A stretch of DNA of 34,467 nucleotides, taken from positions 1 through 34,467 of the forward strand of contig CALVAJ010000029.1 of NCBI GenBank assembly GCA_944325505.1, in the 5' to 3' direction. Position numbers and translations under genes: made by a program. The notes below the pieces were generated by a model, which was not told the origin of the DNA, searched no databases, and saw nothing but the letters and a program-made list of their open reading frames with translations. This stretch comes from an uncultured Bacteroidales bacterium (GTDB lineage Bacteria; Bacteroidota; Bacteroidia; Bacteroidales; UBA932). Positions 25,262-32,259 of this stretch are shown here, piece after piece. Position 1 is the stretch's first letter; the number at the start of each line of letters is the position of its first letter.

Positions 25262-25846
25262 TCAGAATTCCAGTTTAAGGCCTATTCCGTTTTCCGTCGT
25301 CCCGAAAGCCAGATTCGCGCCCTGTAATCCTCCATTACAGGCATCCTCCACTCTGTTCAAATGTTTCTTATTGATGCACAGCACAGTAGTTCCGGCGACA
25401 ATGCCAAGGACACCGGCGCCGGCAGCACATAATCCGGCAACAGCCGCGCCCCGGAACTTGCTGTCATACGAAATATCAGGAGATTCTCCTCCAAGTGCAT
25501 ACAAAGGAGACAGAAAACCGGCTCCTATCCCGAAAGCCACGCCCTCTACCATCATCCCGACAGCCGATACTCCCAATGTGACAAGGCCGGCACCGGTCAG
25601 GGATCCGAAACCTATAAGCAGACCTTTGCCTGTCCGGAATCCTTTCTGATATTTTATTATGTCATCCAGAGCCATTCCGTCAGTTCCCGACAGCATGGAT
25701 ACGACCTGTTCCGAGGTCAGTTTCTCTCCGTTCCGATAAAAATCAGCTCCTTTCCTGTAGACAGGGCCGCTATACTGCGCTGAGGCTGAAATACTGCCGG
25801 CAAGCATTGCAACAGCCAATACAATAATAAAAACGACAGATTTCAT
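25262..25846 (-). CDS. Small exported, glycine-rich membrane-associated protein of unknown function
   Basis: This 194-residue protein has a signal peptide (MKSVVFIIVLAVAMLAGSISASA, predicted cut before QYSG), a short hydrophilic segment with the pattern YRKGADFYRNGEKLTSEQV, and then glycine/alanine-rich hydrophobic stretches at about 83-110 and 130-160. I do not recognise a named family. The frame allows an ATG at 25870, but the one at 25846 starts directly with the signal peptide. It lies 31 bases downstream of the glutaminyl cyclase gene in the same direction, so it is probably in the pyrG transcript. The mature protein would begin with Gln, a potential substrate of the neighbouring cyclase. 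Confidence 0.7.
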   Translation of the reverse strand: MKSVVFIIVLAVAMLAGSISASAQYSGPVYRKGADFYRNGEKLTSEQVVSMLSGTDGMALDDIIKYQKGFRTGKGLLIGFGSLTGAGLVTLGVSAVGMMVEGVAFGIGAGFLSPLYALGGESPDISYDSKFRGAAVAGLCAAGAGVLGIVAGTTVLCINKKHLNRVEDACNGGLQGANLAFGTTENGIGLKLEF

Positions 25847-25877
25847 ATTTAAAGCGATAAGGTATTTCAAGTCTTTT

Positions 25878-26639
25878 TCATTTTTCCTCGAGCTTCACTT
25901 CGTAAAGCCTCGGCCAGTTCTTTCCCGTAAGGTACAGTTTCTTGTCCGCAGGATTATAGGCAATCCCGTTGAGCACATCGGTATCAGGCCTGCGGAGTTT
26001 TTTCGGGAGAAGACCCGAGCAATCGACGGTGGCCTCGACTTTACCGTCTTCGGGATTGATGATCAGAATCATGTCGCTCGTATAGACATTGGCCCAGATT
26101 TTCCCGTCTATATACTCCAACTCGTTCAGAAGCCGGACAGGTCTGCCCTGAAGCTTTACGGTAACCTGCCTTTCTGTTCTGAATTCAGGAGTCATGAAAT
26201 AGATGGTGGAAGACCCGTCGCTTGCTATCAGGCTCTTGCCATCGGTCGTAAGCCCCCATCCTTCACGAGGATAAGACCAGGTGGACTTGTACTCAAGAGT
26301 ATTGATATCATAGACGAATGCCACTTTGTTGTGCCATGTCAGAATATAGAGATTGTCACCGAGAACGACAGAACCCTCCACAAAATACCTGTCGGCAAAT
26401 TCCAGTTTTCTCAGAGGCTCTCCTGTCCTTATGTCTACTTTCCTGAATGTAGACTCACCTGTCCCGCCTGTACTCTCATACATCTGTCCTTCATGAAAGA
26501 AAAGGCCCTGGGTATATGAAGTGATATCATGAGGATACTCCTCAATGACTTCCAGACGGTAACTTTTCAACTGTGCGCCGCACTGGAACGAAGCCAGCAC
26601 AGCGCACAGGAATACAGCTATCGTACAGAGGAATCTCAT
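25878..26639 (-). CDS. Glutaminyl-peptide cyclotransferase (plant/bacterial beta-propeller type)
   Basis: This 253-residue secreted enzyme cyclises N-terminal glutamine to pyroglutamate. A signal peptide (about residues 1-22, ending CGA before QLKS) precedes a beta-propeller-like body. Family blocks include YTQGLFF, ESTGGTGESTFRKVDI, LTWHNKVAFVYD, GWGLTTDGKSLIASDGSSTIYF and NELEYIDGKIWANVY, close to the papaya-type glutaminyl cyclase. Its ATG overlaps the stop of pyrG (ATGA), implying translational coupling. It would act in the periplasm on exported proteins whose signal cleavage leaves Gln first. Length fits the family. Confidence 0.9.
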   Translation of the reverse strand: MRFLCTIAVFLCAVLASFQCGAQLKSYRLEVIEEYPHDITSYTQGLFFHEGQMYESTGGTGESTFRKVDIRTGEPLRKLEFADRYFVEGSVVLGDNLYILTWHNKVAFVYDINTLEYKSTWSYPREGWGLTTDGKSLIASDGSSTIYFMTPEFRTERQVTVKLQGRPVRLLNELEYIDGKIWANVYTSDMILIINPEDGKVEATVDCSGLLPKKLRRPDTDVLNGIAYNPADKKLYLTGKNWPRLYEVKLEEK

Positions 26640-28285
26640 TTCTCGGATTCAGGTTTCAGAGATGACTTTCCTTTGTGATGTTCCTTATGGAAATCCATGG
26701 CGGCATTTACGAATGCCACGAAGATAGGCTGCGGATGCTCCGGAGTGCTCTTGAGTTCAGGATGGAACTGGACACCGATAAAAAATGGATGAGCCGGTAT
26801 CTCGACTATCTCTACAAGTCCGGTATCAGGATTCTTTCCTGTCGCTTTCATTCCGGCAGCCTCTACCATGGAGAGGTAATCATTGTTGAACTCATACCTG
26901 TGCCTGTGACGCTCGGATATCATGTCAGTACCGTATATCTTATATGCCAAGGAATTCCTGTCAAGCCTGCAGTCATAGGCCCCGAGCCTCATTGTGCCGC
27001 CTTTGATGGTTGTGCTCTTCTGGTCTTCCATCAGGTCGATGATAGGGACCGGAGTAGCGGGATTGACTTCAGTCGATATGGCATCCTTCAGTCCGAGCAC
27101 ATCCCTTGCGAACTCTACGACACACATCTGCATCCCGAGACAGATGCCGAAGAACGGGACGTTATGCTCTCTTGCATAGCGGACAGCAACGACCTTGCCC
27201 TCCAGACCGCGCTCTCCGAATCCTGGAGCGACGAGAATACCGTCCATAGAACCGAGCTTCTCTTCCACATTGTCCTGGCTGAGGAACTCGCTGTGTATGC
27301 TGTGGACATGGACTTTGCATTCATTCGCGGCTCCGGCATGGACAAACGACTCAAGTATGGACTTGTACGCGTCCTGAAGCTCCACGTATTTGCCTACAAG
27401 TGCTATATCGACCTCAGTCTTCGGGTGCATGAGCTTGTCAAGGAAACTGTTCCACTCGGTAAGATCAGGTTCAGGAAGGCCTTTCAGTCCGAAATGGTCG
27501 AGGACCAGCTGGTCCAGCTTCTCGGCTTTCATGTTGAGAGGAACCATATATATTGAAGGGGCATCCATGGACTCGATTACATGTCCGGGACGGACATTGC
27601 AGAACAGGGCGACCTTCTTTCTGATTTCAGGAGTAAGCTTATGCTCCGTACGGCATACTATGATATCCGGCTGTACTCCGCTCTGCTGGAGCATCTGGAC
27701 GGAATGCTGGGTAGGCTTGGTCTTGAGTTCCTTTGCCGCGCTGAGATATGGCACCAGAGTAAGGTGGATGGTCACGCAGTCTTCCTCAGGAAGTTCCCAC
27801 TGGAGCTGGCGGACAGCCTCAATGAACGGCTCGGACTCCATATCGCCTACCGTTCCGCCGATTTCAGTTATTATGATGTCATACTTTCCGGACTTGCCCA
27901 GAAGAAGCATGCGTCTTTTGATTTCATCGGTAATATGAGGGACGATCTGTACAGTCTTGCCAAGATAGGCTCCTTCCCTCTCCTTGTTGATTACGGTATG
28001 GTAGATCTTGCCTGTCGTTACATTGTTGGCCTTGGATGTATGTACGCCGAGGAATCTCTCATAATGGCCGAGGTCAAGGTCAGTCTCGGCTCCGTCATCG
28101 GTAACATAACACTCTCCGTGCTCATAAGGGTTGAGTGTACCAGGGTCGATATTGATATAAGGGTCGAATTTCTGGATAGTGACCCTCAAACCTCTGGCCT
28201 GAAGAAGTTTGGCCAATGATGAAGAAATAATGCCTTTTCCAAGTGACGAGGCGACTCCGCCTGTTACGAATACATATTTTGCCAT
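26636..28285 (-). CDS. pyrG: CTP synthase
   Basis: This 549-residue cytoplasmic enzyme aminates UTP to CTP with ATP and glutamine. The synthetase P-loop region VTGGVASSLGKG is at residues 7-18, and GTVGDMESEPFIEA and LVPYLSA follow. The C-terminal class I glutaminase has the nucleophile Cys in FFGICLGMQ and the His-Pro-Glu element FHPELKSTP. ATG at 28285 begins MAKYVFVTGG, the usual start; a frame-open ATG six codons upstream is unlikely. A basic tail (HKEHHKGKSSLKPESEK) ends the protein. It is first in a unit with the cyclase and the 194-residue protein. A -7 box lies upstream at 28324-28317. Confidence 0.97.
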   Translation of the reverse strand: MAKYVFVTGGVASSLGKGIISSSLAKLLQARGLRVTIQKFDPYINIDPGTLNPYEHGECYVTDDGAETDLDLGHYERFLGVHTSKANNVTTGKIYHTVINKEREGAYLGKTVQIVPHITDEIKRRMLLLGKSGKYDIIITEIGGTVGDMESEPFIEAVRQLQWELPEEDCVTIHLTLVPYLSAAKELKTKPTQHSVQMLQQSGVQPDIIVCRTEHKLTPEIRKKVALFCNVRPGHVIESMDAPSIYMVPLNMKAEKLDQLVLDHFGLKGLPEPDLTEWNSFLDKLMHPKTEVDIALVGKYVELQDAYKSILESFVHAGAANECKVHVHSIHSEFLSQDNVEEKLGSMDGILVAPGFGERGLEGKVVAVRYAREHNVPFFGICLGMQMCVVEFARDVLGLKDAISTEVNPATPVPIIDLMEDQKSTTIKGGTMRLGAYDCRLDRNSLAYKIYGTDMISERHRHRYEFNNDYLSMVEAAGMKATGKNPDTGLVEIVEIPAHPFFIGVQFHPELKSTPEHPQPIFVAFVNAAMDFHKEHHKGKSSLKPESEK

Positions 28286-28316
28286 GATATAAAAATGAAT
28301 CACATTAACAGGGGTA

Positions 28317-28324
28317 CAAAAGTA
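28317..28324 (-). promoter_or_regulatory. -7 promoter box for pyrG
   Basis: TACTTTTG, followed by TACCCC, lies 31 bases upstream of the pyrG ATG on the minus strand. The -33 match is weak. Confidence 0.45.
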
Positions 28325-28355
28325 GGCAAAAAAAGTGATTTGAGAAAATCTTTAT

Positions 28356-28363
28356 TATCTTTG
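28356..28363 (+). promoter_or_regulatory. -7 promoter box for the membrane reductase/methyltransferase-like gene
   Basis: TATCTTTG at 28356-28363 puts the transcription start near 28370. That supports ATG 28404, rather than 28374, as the translation start of the next gene. Confidence 0.45.
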
Positions 28364-28403
28364 CCATCGATTTTTGACAGACGTATTCTGCAATTCTGTT
28401 TAT

Positions 28404-29183
28404 ATGAATACCTATTATGTATTAATGGCATGTATGGCCGCTCTGGCAGTAGTCGTTTTTGTGGCCCTGTTTTTCTTCAAGGCAGGCTACGGCTACCTGT
28501 CAGGCTCCAACTGGGGACCTAAAATCAACAACAGGACAGCATGGATCATAATGGAATGTCCGGCATTCCTGTTCATGCTTCTCTATACTGTCAGGCATGC
28601 GGTTTCCAGTGTCGATACAGGGAACAGCAGCGTTGTGCTCTATATTATAGCAGGATTGTTCCTTGTGCATTATTTCCAGCGGTCTTTCATATTCCCTCTG
28701 CTCATAAGGGGGAAAGGGCAGATGCCAGTAGTGATAATGCTCATGGGCATGGTCTTCAATACTGCCAACTCCTATTTCATCGGAGCCTGGCTATACAAAT
28801 ACGCACCGGCAGGGACATATACCATGGATTGGATAGCAAGTCCCCAGTTTATAATAGGGACGCTTGTATTCCTCACCGGAATGCTCATAAACCTCGATTC
28901 GGATTATGTAATCAGGCACCTGAGAAAGCCAGGGGACACAAAGCACTACATTCCGAAGAAAGGGCTGTACAAATACGTGACTTCGGCCAACTATTTCGGG
29001 GAACTTACCGAATGGATTGGATATGCCATACTTACATGGTCTCCTGCCGGACTGCTTTTCGCAATGTGGACGTTCGCGAACCTGGCTCCACGGGCCAAAT
29101 CCCTGACAGCGAAATACGAGGAGGAGTTCGGAGATGAATACAGAAATCTGCACCGGAAGAACCTTATTCCTTTCATCTGGTGA
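28404..29183 (+). CDS. Membrane protein of the steroid 5-alpha-reductase/ICMT-like family (DUF1295 type)
   Basis: This roughly 259-residue protein has six or seven hydrophobic helices. The C-terminal part, with LRKPGDTKHYIPKKGLYKYVTSANYFGELTEWIGYAI and then KYEEEFGDEYRNLHRKNLIPFIW, matches the conserved NADPH-binding end of 3-oxo-5-alpha-steroid 4-dehydrogenases and the related isoprenylcysteine methyltransferases. Such proteins reduce or methylate lipid substrates in membranes. Human-gut Bacteroidales carry relatives linked to bile acid or steroid reduction, but the substrate here is not proven. The start at 28404 agrees with the predicted promoter. An OYE-type oxidoreductase gene follows 69 bases later on the same strand, which is interesting for a reductive pathway. 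Confidence 0.85.
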   Translation: MNTYYVLMACMAALAVVVFVALFFFKAGYGYLSGSNWGPKINNRTAWIIMECPAFLFMLLYTVRHAVSSVDTGNSSVVLYIIAGLFLVHYFQRSFIFPLLIRGKGQMPVVIMLMGMVFNTANSYFIGAWLYKYAPAGTYTMDWIASPQFIIGTLVFLTGMLINLDSDYVIRHLRKPGDTKHYIPKKGLYKYVTSANYFGELTEWIGYAILTWSPAGLLFAMWTFANLAPRAKSLTAKYEEEFGDEYRNLHRKNLIPFIW

Positions 29184-29252
29184 AAATTCAAATATTAATG
29201 TCATTTCTTCGTTATTTTCAGAATCAGAAGAAAACATTTGAGACTAAAGATA

Positions 29253-30509
29253 ATGAGCGAGTTATTTACACCATATAAGATAGGTCCGCTGGAGATCAGG
29301 AACAGGACCATCAGGTCAGCGGCTTTCGAGGGGATGTGCGAGAACAATTCCCCTTCAAAGTCACTGTTCGACTACCATACGGCCGTAGCAAGAGGCGGAA
29401 TCGGAATGACCACGGTCGCCTATGCCGCAGTCTGCCGCAGCGGGCTCTCTTTTGAAAGGCAGCTCTGGATGAGGGAGGAAATAGTTCCCGAACTTAAAAG
29501 ACTCACCGATGCCATACATGCAGAAGGGGCAAAGGCATCAATCCAGCTCGGACATTGCGGGAACATGTCGCACAAAAGGATCTGCGGCTGCCTGCCATAC
29601 GGTGCGAGCAGCGGATTCAACCTCTACTCCCCTACTTTCGTCCACGGGATGAACAAAAAGGAAATCGACGAGGTGGTAAAAGCATACGGTGAGGCTGTCC
29701 GCCTGGCCATCAAGGCAGGATTCGATGCCGTAGAAATACATGCCGGACACGGATACCTCATATCACAGTTCCTTTCTCCATATACGAACCACAGGAAGGA
29801 CGAATACGGCGGTTCCCTCGACAACAGGATGCGTTTTATGCGTGAATGCATGGCATCTGTCACAGAGGCCGGTAAAGGAAAGGTCGCCATTTTCGTCAAG
29901 ATGAATACCCGTGACGGATTCAGGGGAGGCATGGAAATCGATGACTGCATAACAGTAGCAAAGGAATTGCAGAAATGCGGGGCGGATGCCCTGGTGCTTT
30001 CCGGAGGGTTTGTCAGCAGAGCCCCGATGTATGTAATGAGAGGGCAGTTCCCGGTAAAAGCGATCGCGCATTATATGCCGCTCAGGCAGTGGTGGCTCAA
30101 GCTCGGAGTACGTCTGGGCGGACGCATCGTTTCACCGACAGTGCCTTTCAAAAGGCTGTTCTTCCTGGAAGACTCCCTCAAATTCAGGGCCGCACTTCCG
30201 GACATGCCTCTGGTCTATGTCGGAGGCGTCACTACAAGGAAAGATGCAGACAAGGTGATAGACAGCGGATTCCAGATGCTCCAGATGGGACGTGCAGTCC
30301 TGGAGGATACAGATTTCGTAAACAAGATGAAAGCTGACGAAAACTGCTGCAGCGGGTGCGAACATACCAACTTCTGCATCGGCAGGATGTATTCCCTCGA
30401 AATGGCATGCCACAAGACCTGCAAGGACATCACACCGGCACTCGAGCGCGATGTCCAGAGGACCATACGGAAAAACGACCGTATGGAGCGCAGGCTCGGC
30501 TACAAATAA
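29253..30509 (+). CDS. NADH:flavin oxidoreductase / Old Yellow Enzyme family with C-terminal Cys cluster
   Basis: This 418-residue FMN-dependent TIM-barrel oxidoreductase starts LFTPYKIGPLEIRNRTIRSA, typical of the family. It has FDAVEIHAGHGYLISQFLSPYTNHRKDEYGG, the substrate and FMN pocket, and YVGGV and a phosphate-binding segment near 320-345. The C-terminus has Cys365, Cys366, Cys369, Cys375, Cys386 and Cys390. The spacing C-x2-C-x5-C-x10-C (366, 369, 375, 386) resembles, but is not identical to, the 4Fe-4S motif of dienoyl-CoA reductase and trimethylamine dehydrogenase. The FAD/NAD domains of those larger enzymes are absent, so electrons must come from a partner. It follows the 5-alpha-reductase-like gene. 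Confidence 0.9.
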   Translation: MSELFTPYKIGPLEIRNRTIRSAAFEGMCENNSPSKSLFDYHTAVARGGIGMTTVAYAAVCRSGLSFERQLWMREEIVPELKRLTDAIHAEGAKASIQLGHCGNMSHKRICGCLPYGASSGFNLYSPTFVHGMNKKEIDEVVKAYGEAVRLAIKAGFDAVEIHAGHGYLISQFLSPYTNHRKDEYGGSLDNRMRFMRECMASVTEAGKGKVAIFVKMNTRDGFRGGMEIDDCITVAKELQKCGADALVLSGGFVSRAPMYVMRGQFPVKAIAHYMPLRQWWLKLGVRLGGRIVSPTVPFKRLFFLEDSLKFRAALPDMPLVYVGGVTTRKDADKVIDSGFQMLQMGRAVLEDTDFVNKMKADENCCSGCEHTNFCIGRMYSLEMACHKTCKDITPALERDVQRTIRKNDRMERRLGYK

Positions 30510-30563
30510 CATTGCATCTGAGACCCGATCCGGTCTTCAGATTCCAGGACGAATCCGTAATGA

Positions 30564-30582
30564 CCGTAAAACACTTTTACGG
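30564..30582. other. Short perfect hairpin between the OYE gene and rnpB
   Basis: CCGTAAAA, CAC, TTTTACGG forms a perfect eight-pair stem. A neighbouring ATCCGTAA at 30553-30560 can pair with the same TTACGGAT segment (30577-30584), so two alternative stems exist. There is no T-run. A longer imperfect stem (ATCTGAGACC with GGTCTTCAGAT) lies just before, at about 30516-30542. These may end the OYE transcript. Confidence 0.35.
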
Positions 30583-30628
30583 ATCCAGTACACTGAATTA
30601 TTAAGGAATCAAGTTGTTTGAAATACAA

Positions 30629-31043
30629 GGCGGGACGATCTGCCGCCATTGCGGATAAAAATTGGAGATTTCAAGGCGCGCGAGTTTCGAGTCCCGGAGC
30701 AACCTGTAGGTTGTGAGGACACGAGAAACGAGCAGCAACGCCGAAAGTTCCAATTTTTGCCGCAATAGAGGAAAGTCCGGACAGCACAAGGCACCCCGCT
30801 GCGGAAATCGCAGCCGGGAGTAATCTCGGGAGGGCCGTAACAGAAAACAACCGCGCTTAAAGCGTAAGGGTGAAAACGCGAGGCAAGAGCTCACGACGCG
30901 ACATGGCGACATGCCGCGGGTACGGTTCCGGGGGCTGCAAGACCAAATATACTGGCAGTCAAGGGTCGCCTGCCCGTTGCCAGGGGGTAGGTTGCGAAGA
31001 TAAATGGCAGATTCAAAAACAGAAACCGGCTTACGGTCCCGCC
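30629..31043 (+). ncRNA. rnpB: RNase P RNA with an expanded P3 region
   Basis: The catalytic RNA that matures tRNA 5' ends. The universally conserved GAGGAAAGTCCGGAC is at 30768-30782, an ACAGAAA segment follows, then AAGGGTGAAAACGCGAGGCA, and near the 3' end AGATAAATGGC (30998-31008) and ACAGAAACCGGCTTAC. P1 is closed by GGCGGGAC (30629-30636) with GTCCCGCC (31036-31043), after which TTTTTT follows. Between P1 and GAGGAAAGTCC, where the short P2/P3 helices usually lie, a long stem (TTGCGG with CCGCAA; AAAAATTGGA with TCCAATTTTT) carries the third copy of the structured repeat at its tip. Total length is about 415 nt. No protein frame in the region is credible. Confidence 0.95.
30664..30752 (+). 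repeat. Structured repeat, copy C, inside rnpB P3
   Basis: This shares with copies A and B the order TTTCAAGGC, CCG-x-AG, an apical hairpin, TGAGGA, CGA, AGC, AACGC, GAAAGT-x-CC. The hairpin is CAACC (30700-30704), loop TGTA, GGTTG (30709-30713), against TGTAC/TGTC/GTACA in A and B. Four of five base pairs differ, yet all pair. The next stem is GTTTC with GAAAC here, GAAAA with TTTTC in A and B. It sits at the end of a 16-pair stem within the RNase P RNA. Confidence 0.8.
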
Positions 31044-31049
31044 TTTTTT
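31036..31049 (+). terminator. Terminator of rnpB
   Basis: The 3' strand of P1 (GTCCCGCC) followed at once by TTTTTT serves as an intrinsic terminator for the RNase P RNA. The next gene begins 34 bases after the RNA, so some readthrough into it is possible. Confidence 0.6.
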
Positions 31050-31077
31050 ATAAAAGAAACACAAACTGACAAAATAT

Positions 31078-32205
31078 ATGAAAAATCACGTTCTTCCTGT
31101 ATCGTTCCTGGTTCTGGCAGGAATGTCCGTTTCCTGCGTAAATGAAAGGCCGAATCTTTCCGGACATATTGAAATGGACAGGGATACGCTGCTCATTGAA
31201 GTATCGAGTATCTTGGGACAGTATAAAGGATACATCGATACTGTCGTGTTGAGAAACGGATACTTCGAAACCTCGATACCGGATTCGGCGTCATTTGTCT
31301 ACTTCGTCCCGAAGCCGAAAAGCGAATCCGAAATGATTACGATGTGCCCCACACGAATACTATTCCTGCCGGGAGACAGGATGACAGTATCAGGCAGCGT
31401 GAACGCGCCTGAAATATCAGGTACCGAACTGTATGATGCACTGAACCTCCAGACAGAGATGAAGGCAGCCGAAAGAGCGTGGATGGAAAAGCTGCAGCAG
31501 ATGCACGGGCTTTATACTTTCGACAACAGGAATGCGGCAGCTATAGACTCTTTAAGAAAAGAAGTCCGGACAGCGGTCAAAAGGCTTGATGAAGCCAGGC
31601 TAGAACTTGTCGGCAGGGAGCCTGCCAACATCGCATCAGCCTATGCCGCCATCTTCCTGCCTGAAGAAGAAAGTATCGAGGCATACGGAATGCTCGATGA
31701 AAGCGTCAGGAACAGCGCTATCGCCCCTGTACTCGACTACTTCATATCATCCAACAGGAATGTTATCCAGAAAAAACAGAACTGGAAAAGCCTTCAGCCG
31801 GGTGTCCAGGCTCCGGACTTCAGACTTAAGAATCTCGAGGGGGAATACATGACTCTGGATTCCTTCAAAGGGAAATATCTTTTGCTGGATTTCTGGGGGA
31901 CATGGTGCGGATGGTGCATCAAAGGCATTCCGGACTTGAAAAAATATTATGAAAAATACAAGGACAGGATTGAATTCGCAAGCATAGACTGCAGGGATAC
32001 TGAAGAAGAATGGAGGGAAGGGGTTGCAGAACACGAACTCACGTGGACCAATCTGTTTAACGGTGATGGACAGGAGGTTACTCTGGCTTACGGCATACAG
32101 GCATACCCTACCATGATAATCATTGACCCGGAGGGTAAAGTCGTAGGAGCTTATGTCGGGGAAAATCCTGCTCTCTATGAAAAGCTTGATGAACTGTTCA
32201 GATAA
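31078..32205 (+). CDS. TlpA-like thioredoxin lipoprotein with DUF4369-type N-terminal domain
   Basis: This 375-residue envelope protein has a lipoprotein-like signal (MKNHVLPVSFLVLAGMSVSC), an N-terminal beta-rich DUF4369-type domain (about 25-125), a helical middle section (about 130-240) and a C-terminal thioredoxin fold. The active site is WCGWC with Cys277 and Cys280, embedded in LLDFWGTWCGWCIKGIPDL, and the cis-Pro segment is AYPTMIIIDPEGKVVG. Such proteins are periplasmic thiol-disulfide reductases common in Bacteroidetes. The WCGWC centre (CxxC = CGWC) differs from the CPPC seen in many TlpA/ResA proteins. The gene starts 34 bases after rnpB, with no obvious promoter of its own. Confidence 0.9.
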   Translation: MKNHVLPVSFLVLAGMSVSCVNERPNLSGHIEMDRDTLLIEVSSILGQYKGYIDTVVLRNGYFETSIPDSASFVYFVPKPKSESEMITMCPTRILFLPGDRMTVSGSVNAPEISGTELYDALNLQTEMKAAERAWMEKLQQMHGLYTFDNRNAAAIDSLRKEVRTAVKRLDEARLELVGREPANIASAYAAIFLPEEESIEAYGMLDESVRNSAIAPVLDYFISSNRNVIQKKQNWKSLQPGVQAPDFRLKNLEGEYMTLDSFKGKYLLLDFWGTWCGWCIKGIPDLKKYYEKYKDRIEFASIDCRDTEEEWREGVAEHELTWTNLFNGDGQEVTLAYGIQAYPTMIIIDPEGKVVGAYVGENPALYEKLDELFR

Positions 32206-32225
32206 CACTGAAAGCGAATATTTTC

Positions 32226-32233
32226 TATCTTTG
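32226..32233 (+). promoter_or_regulatory. -7 promoter box for the MFS gene
   Basis: TATCTTTG, followed by CAGCC, lies 26 bases before the MFS ATG. A -33 element at normal spacing is not clear. Confidence 0.45.
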
Positions 32234-32259
32234 CAGCCATTTTTCAGAAACGGACTTAT

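Noticed and set aside
26675-27556. 293-codon open frame antisense to pyrG
   Set aside because: pyrG is unmistakable on the other strand; this is a by-product of its codon use.
30601-30912. 103-codon open frame on the minus strand over rnpB
   Set aside because: The region is RNase P RNA with conserved helices; the translated product resembles no protein.
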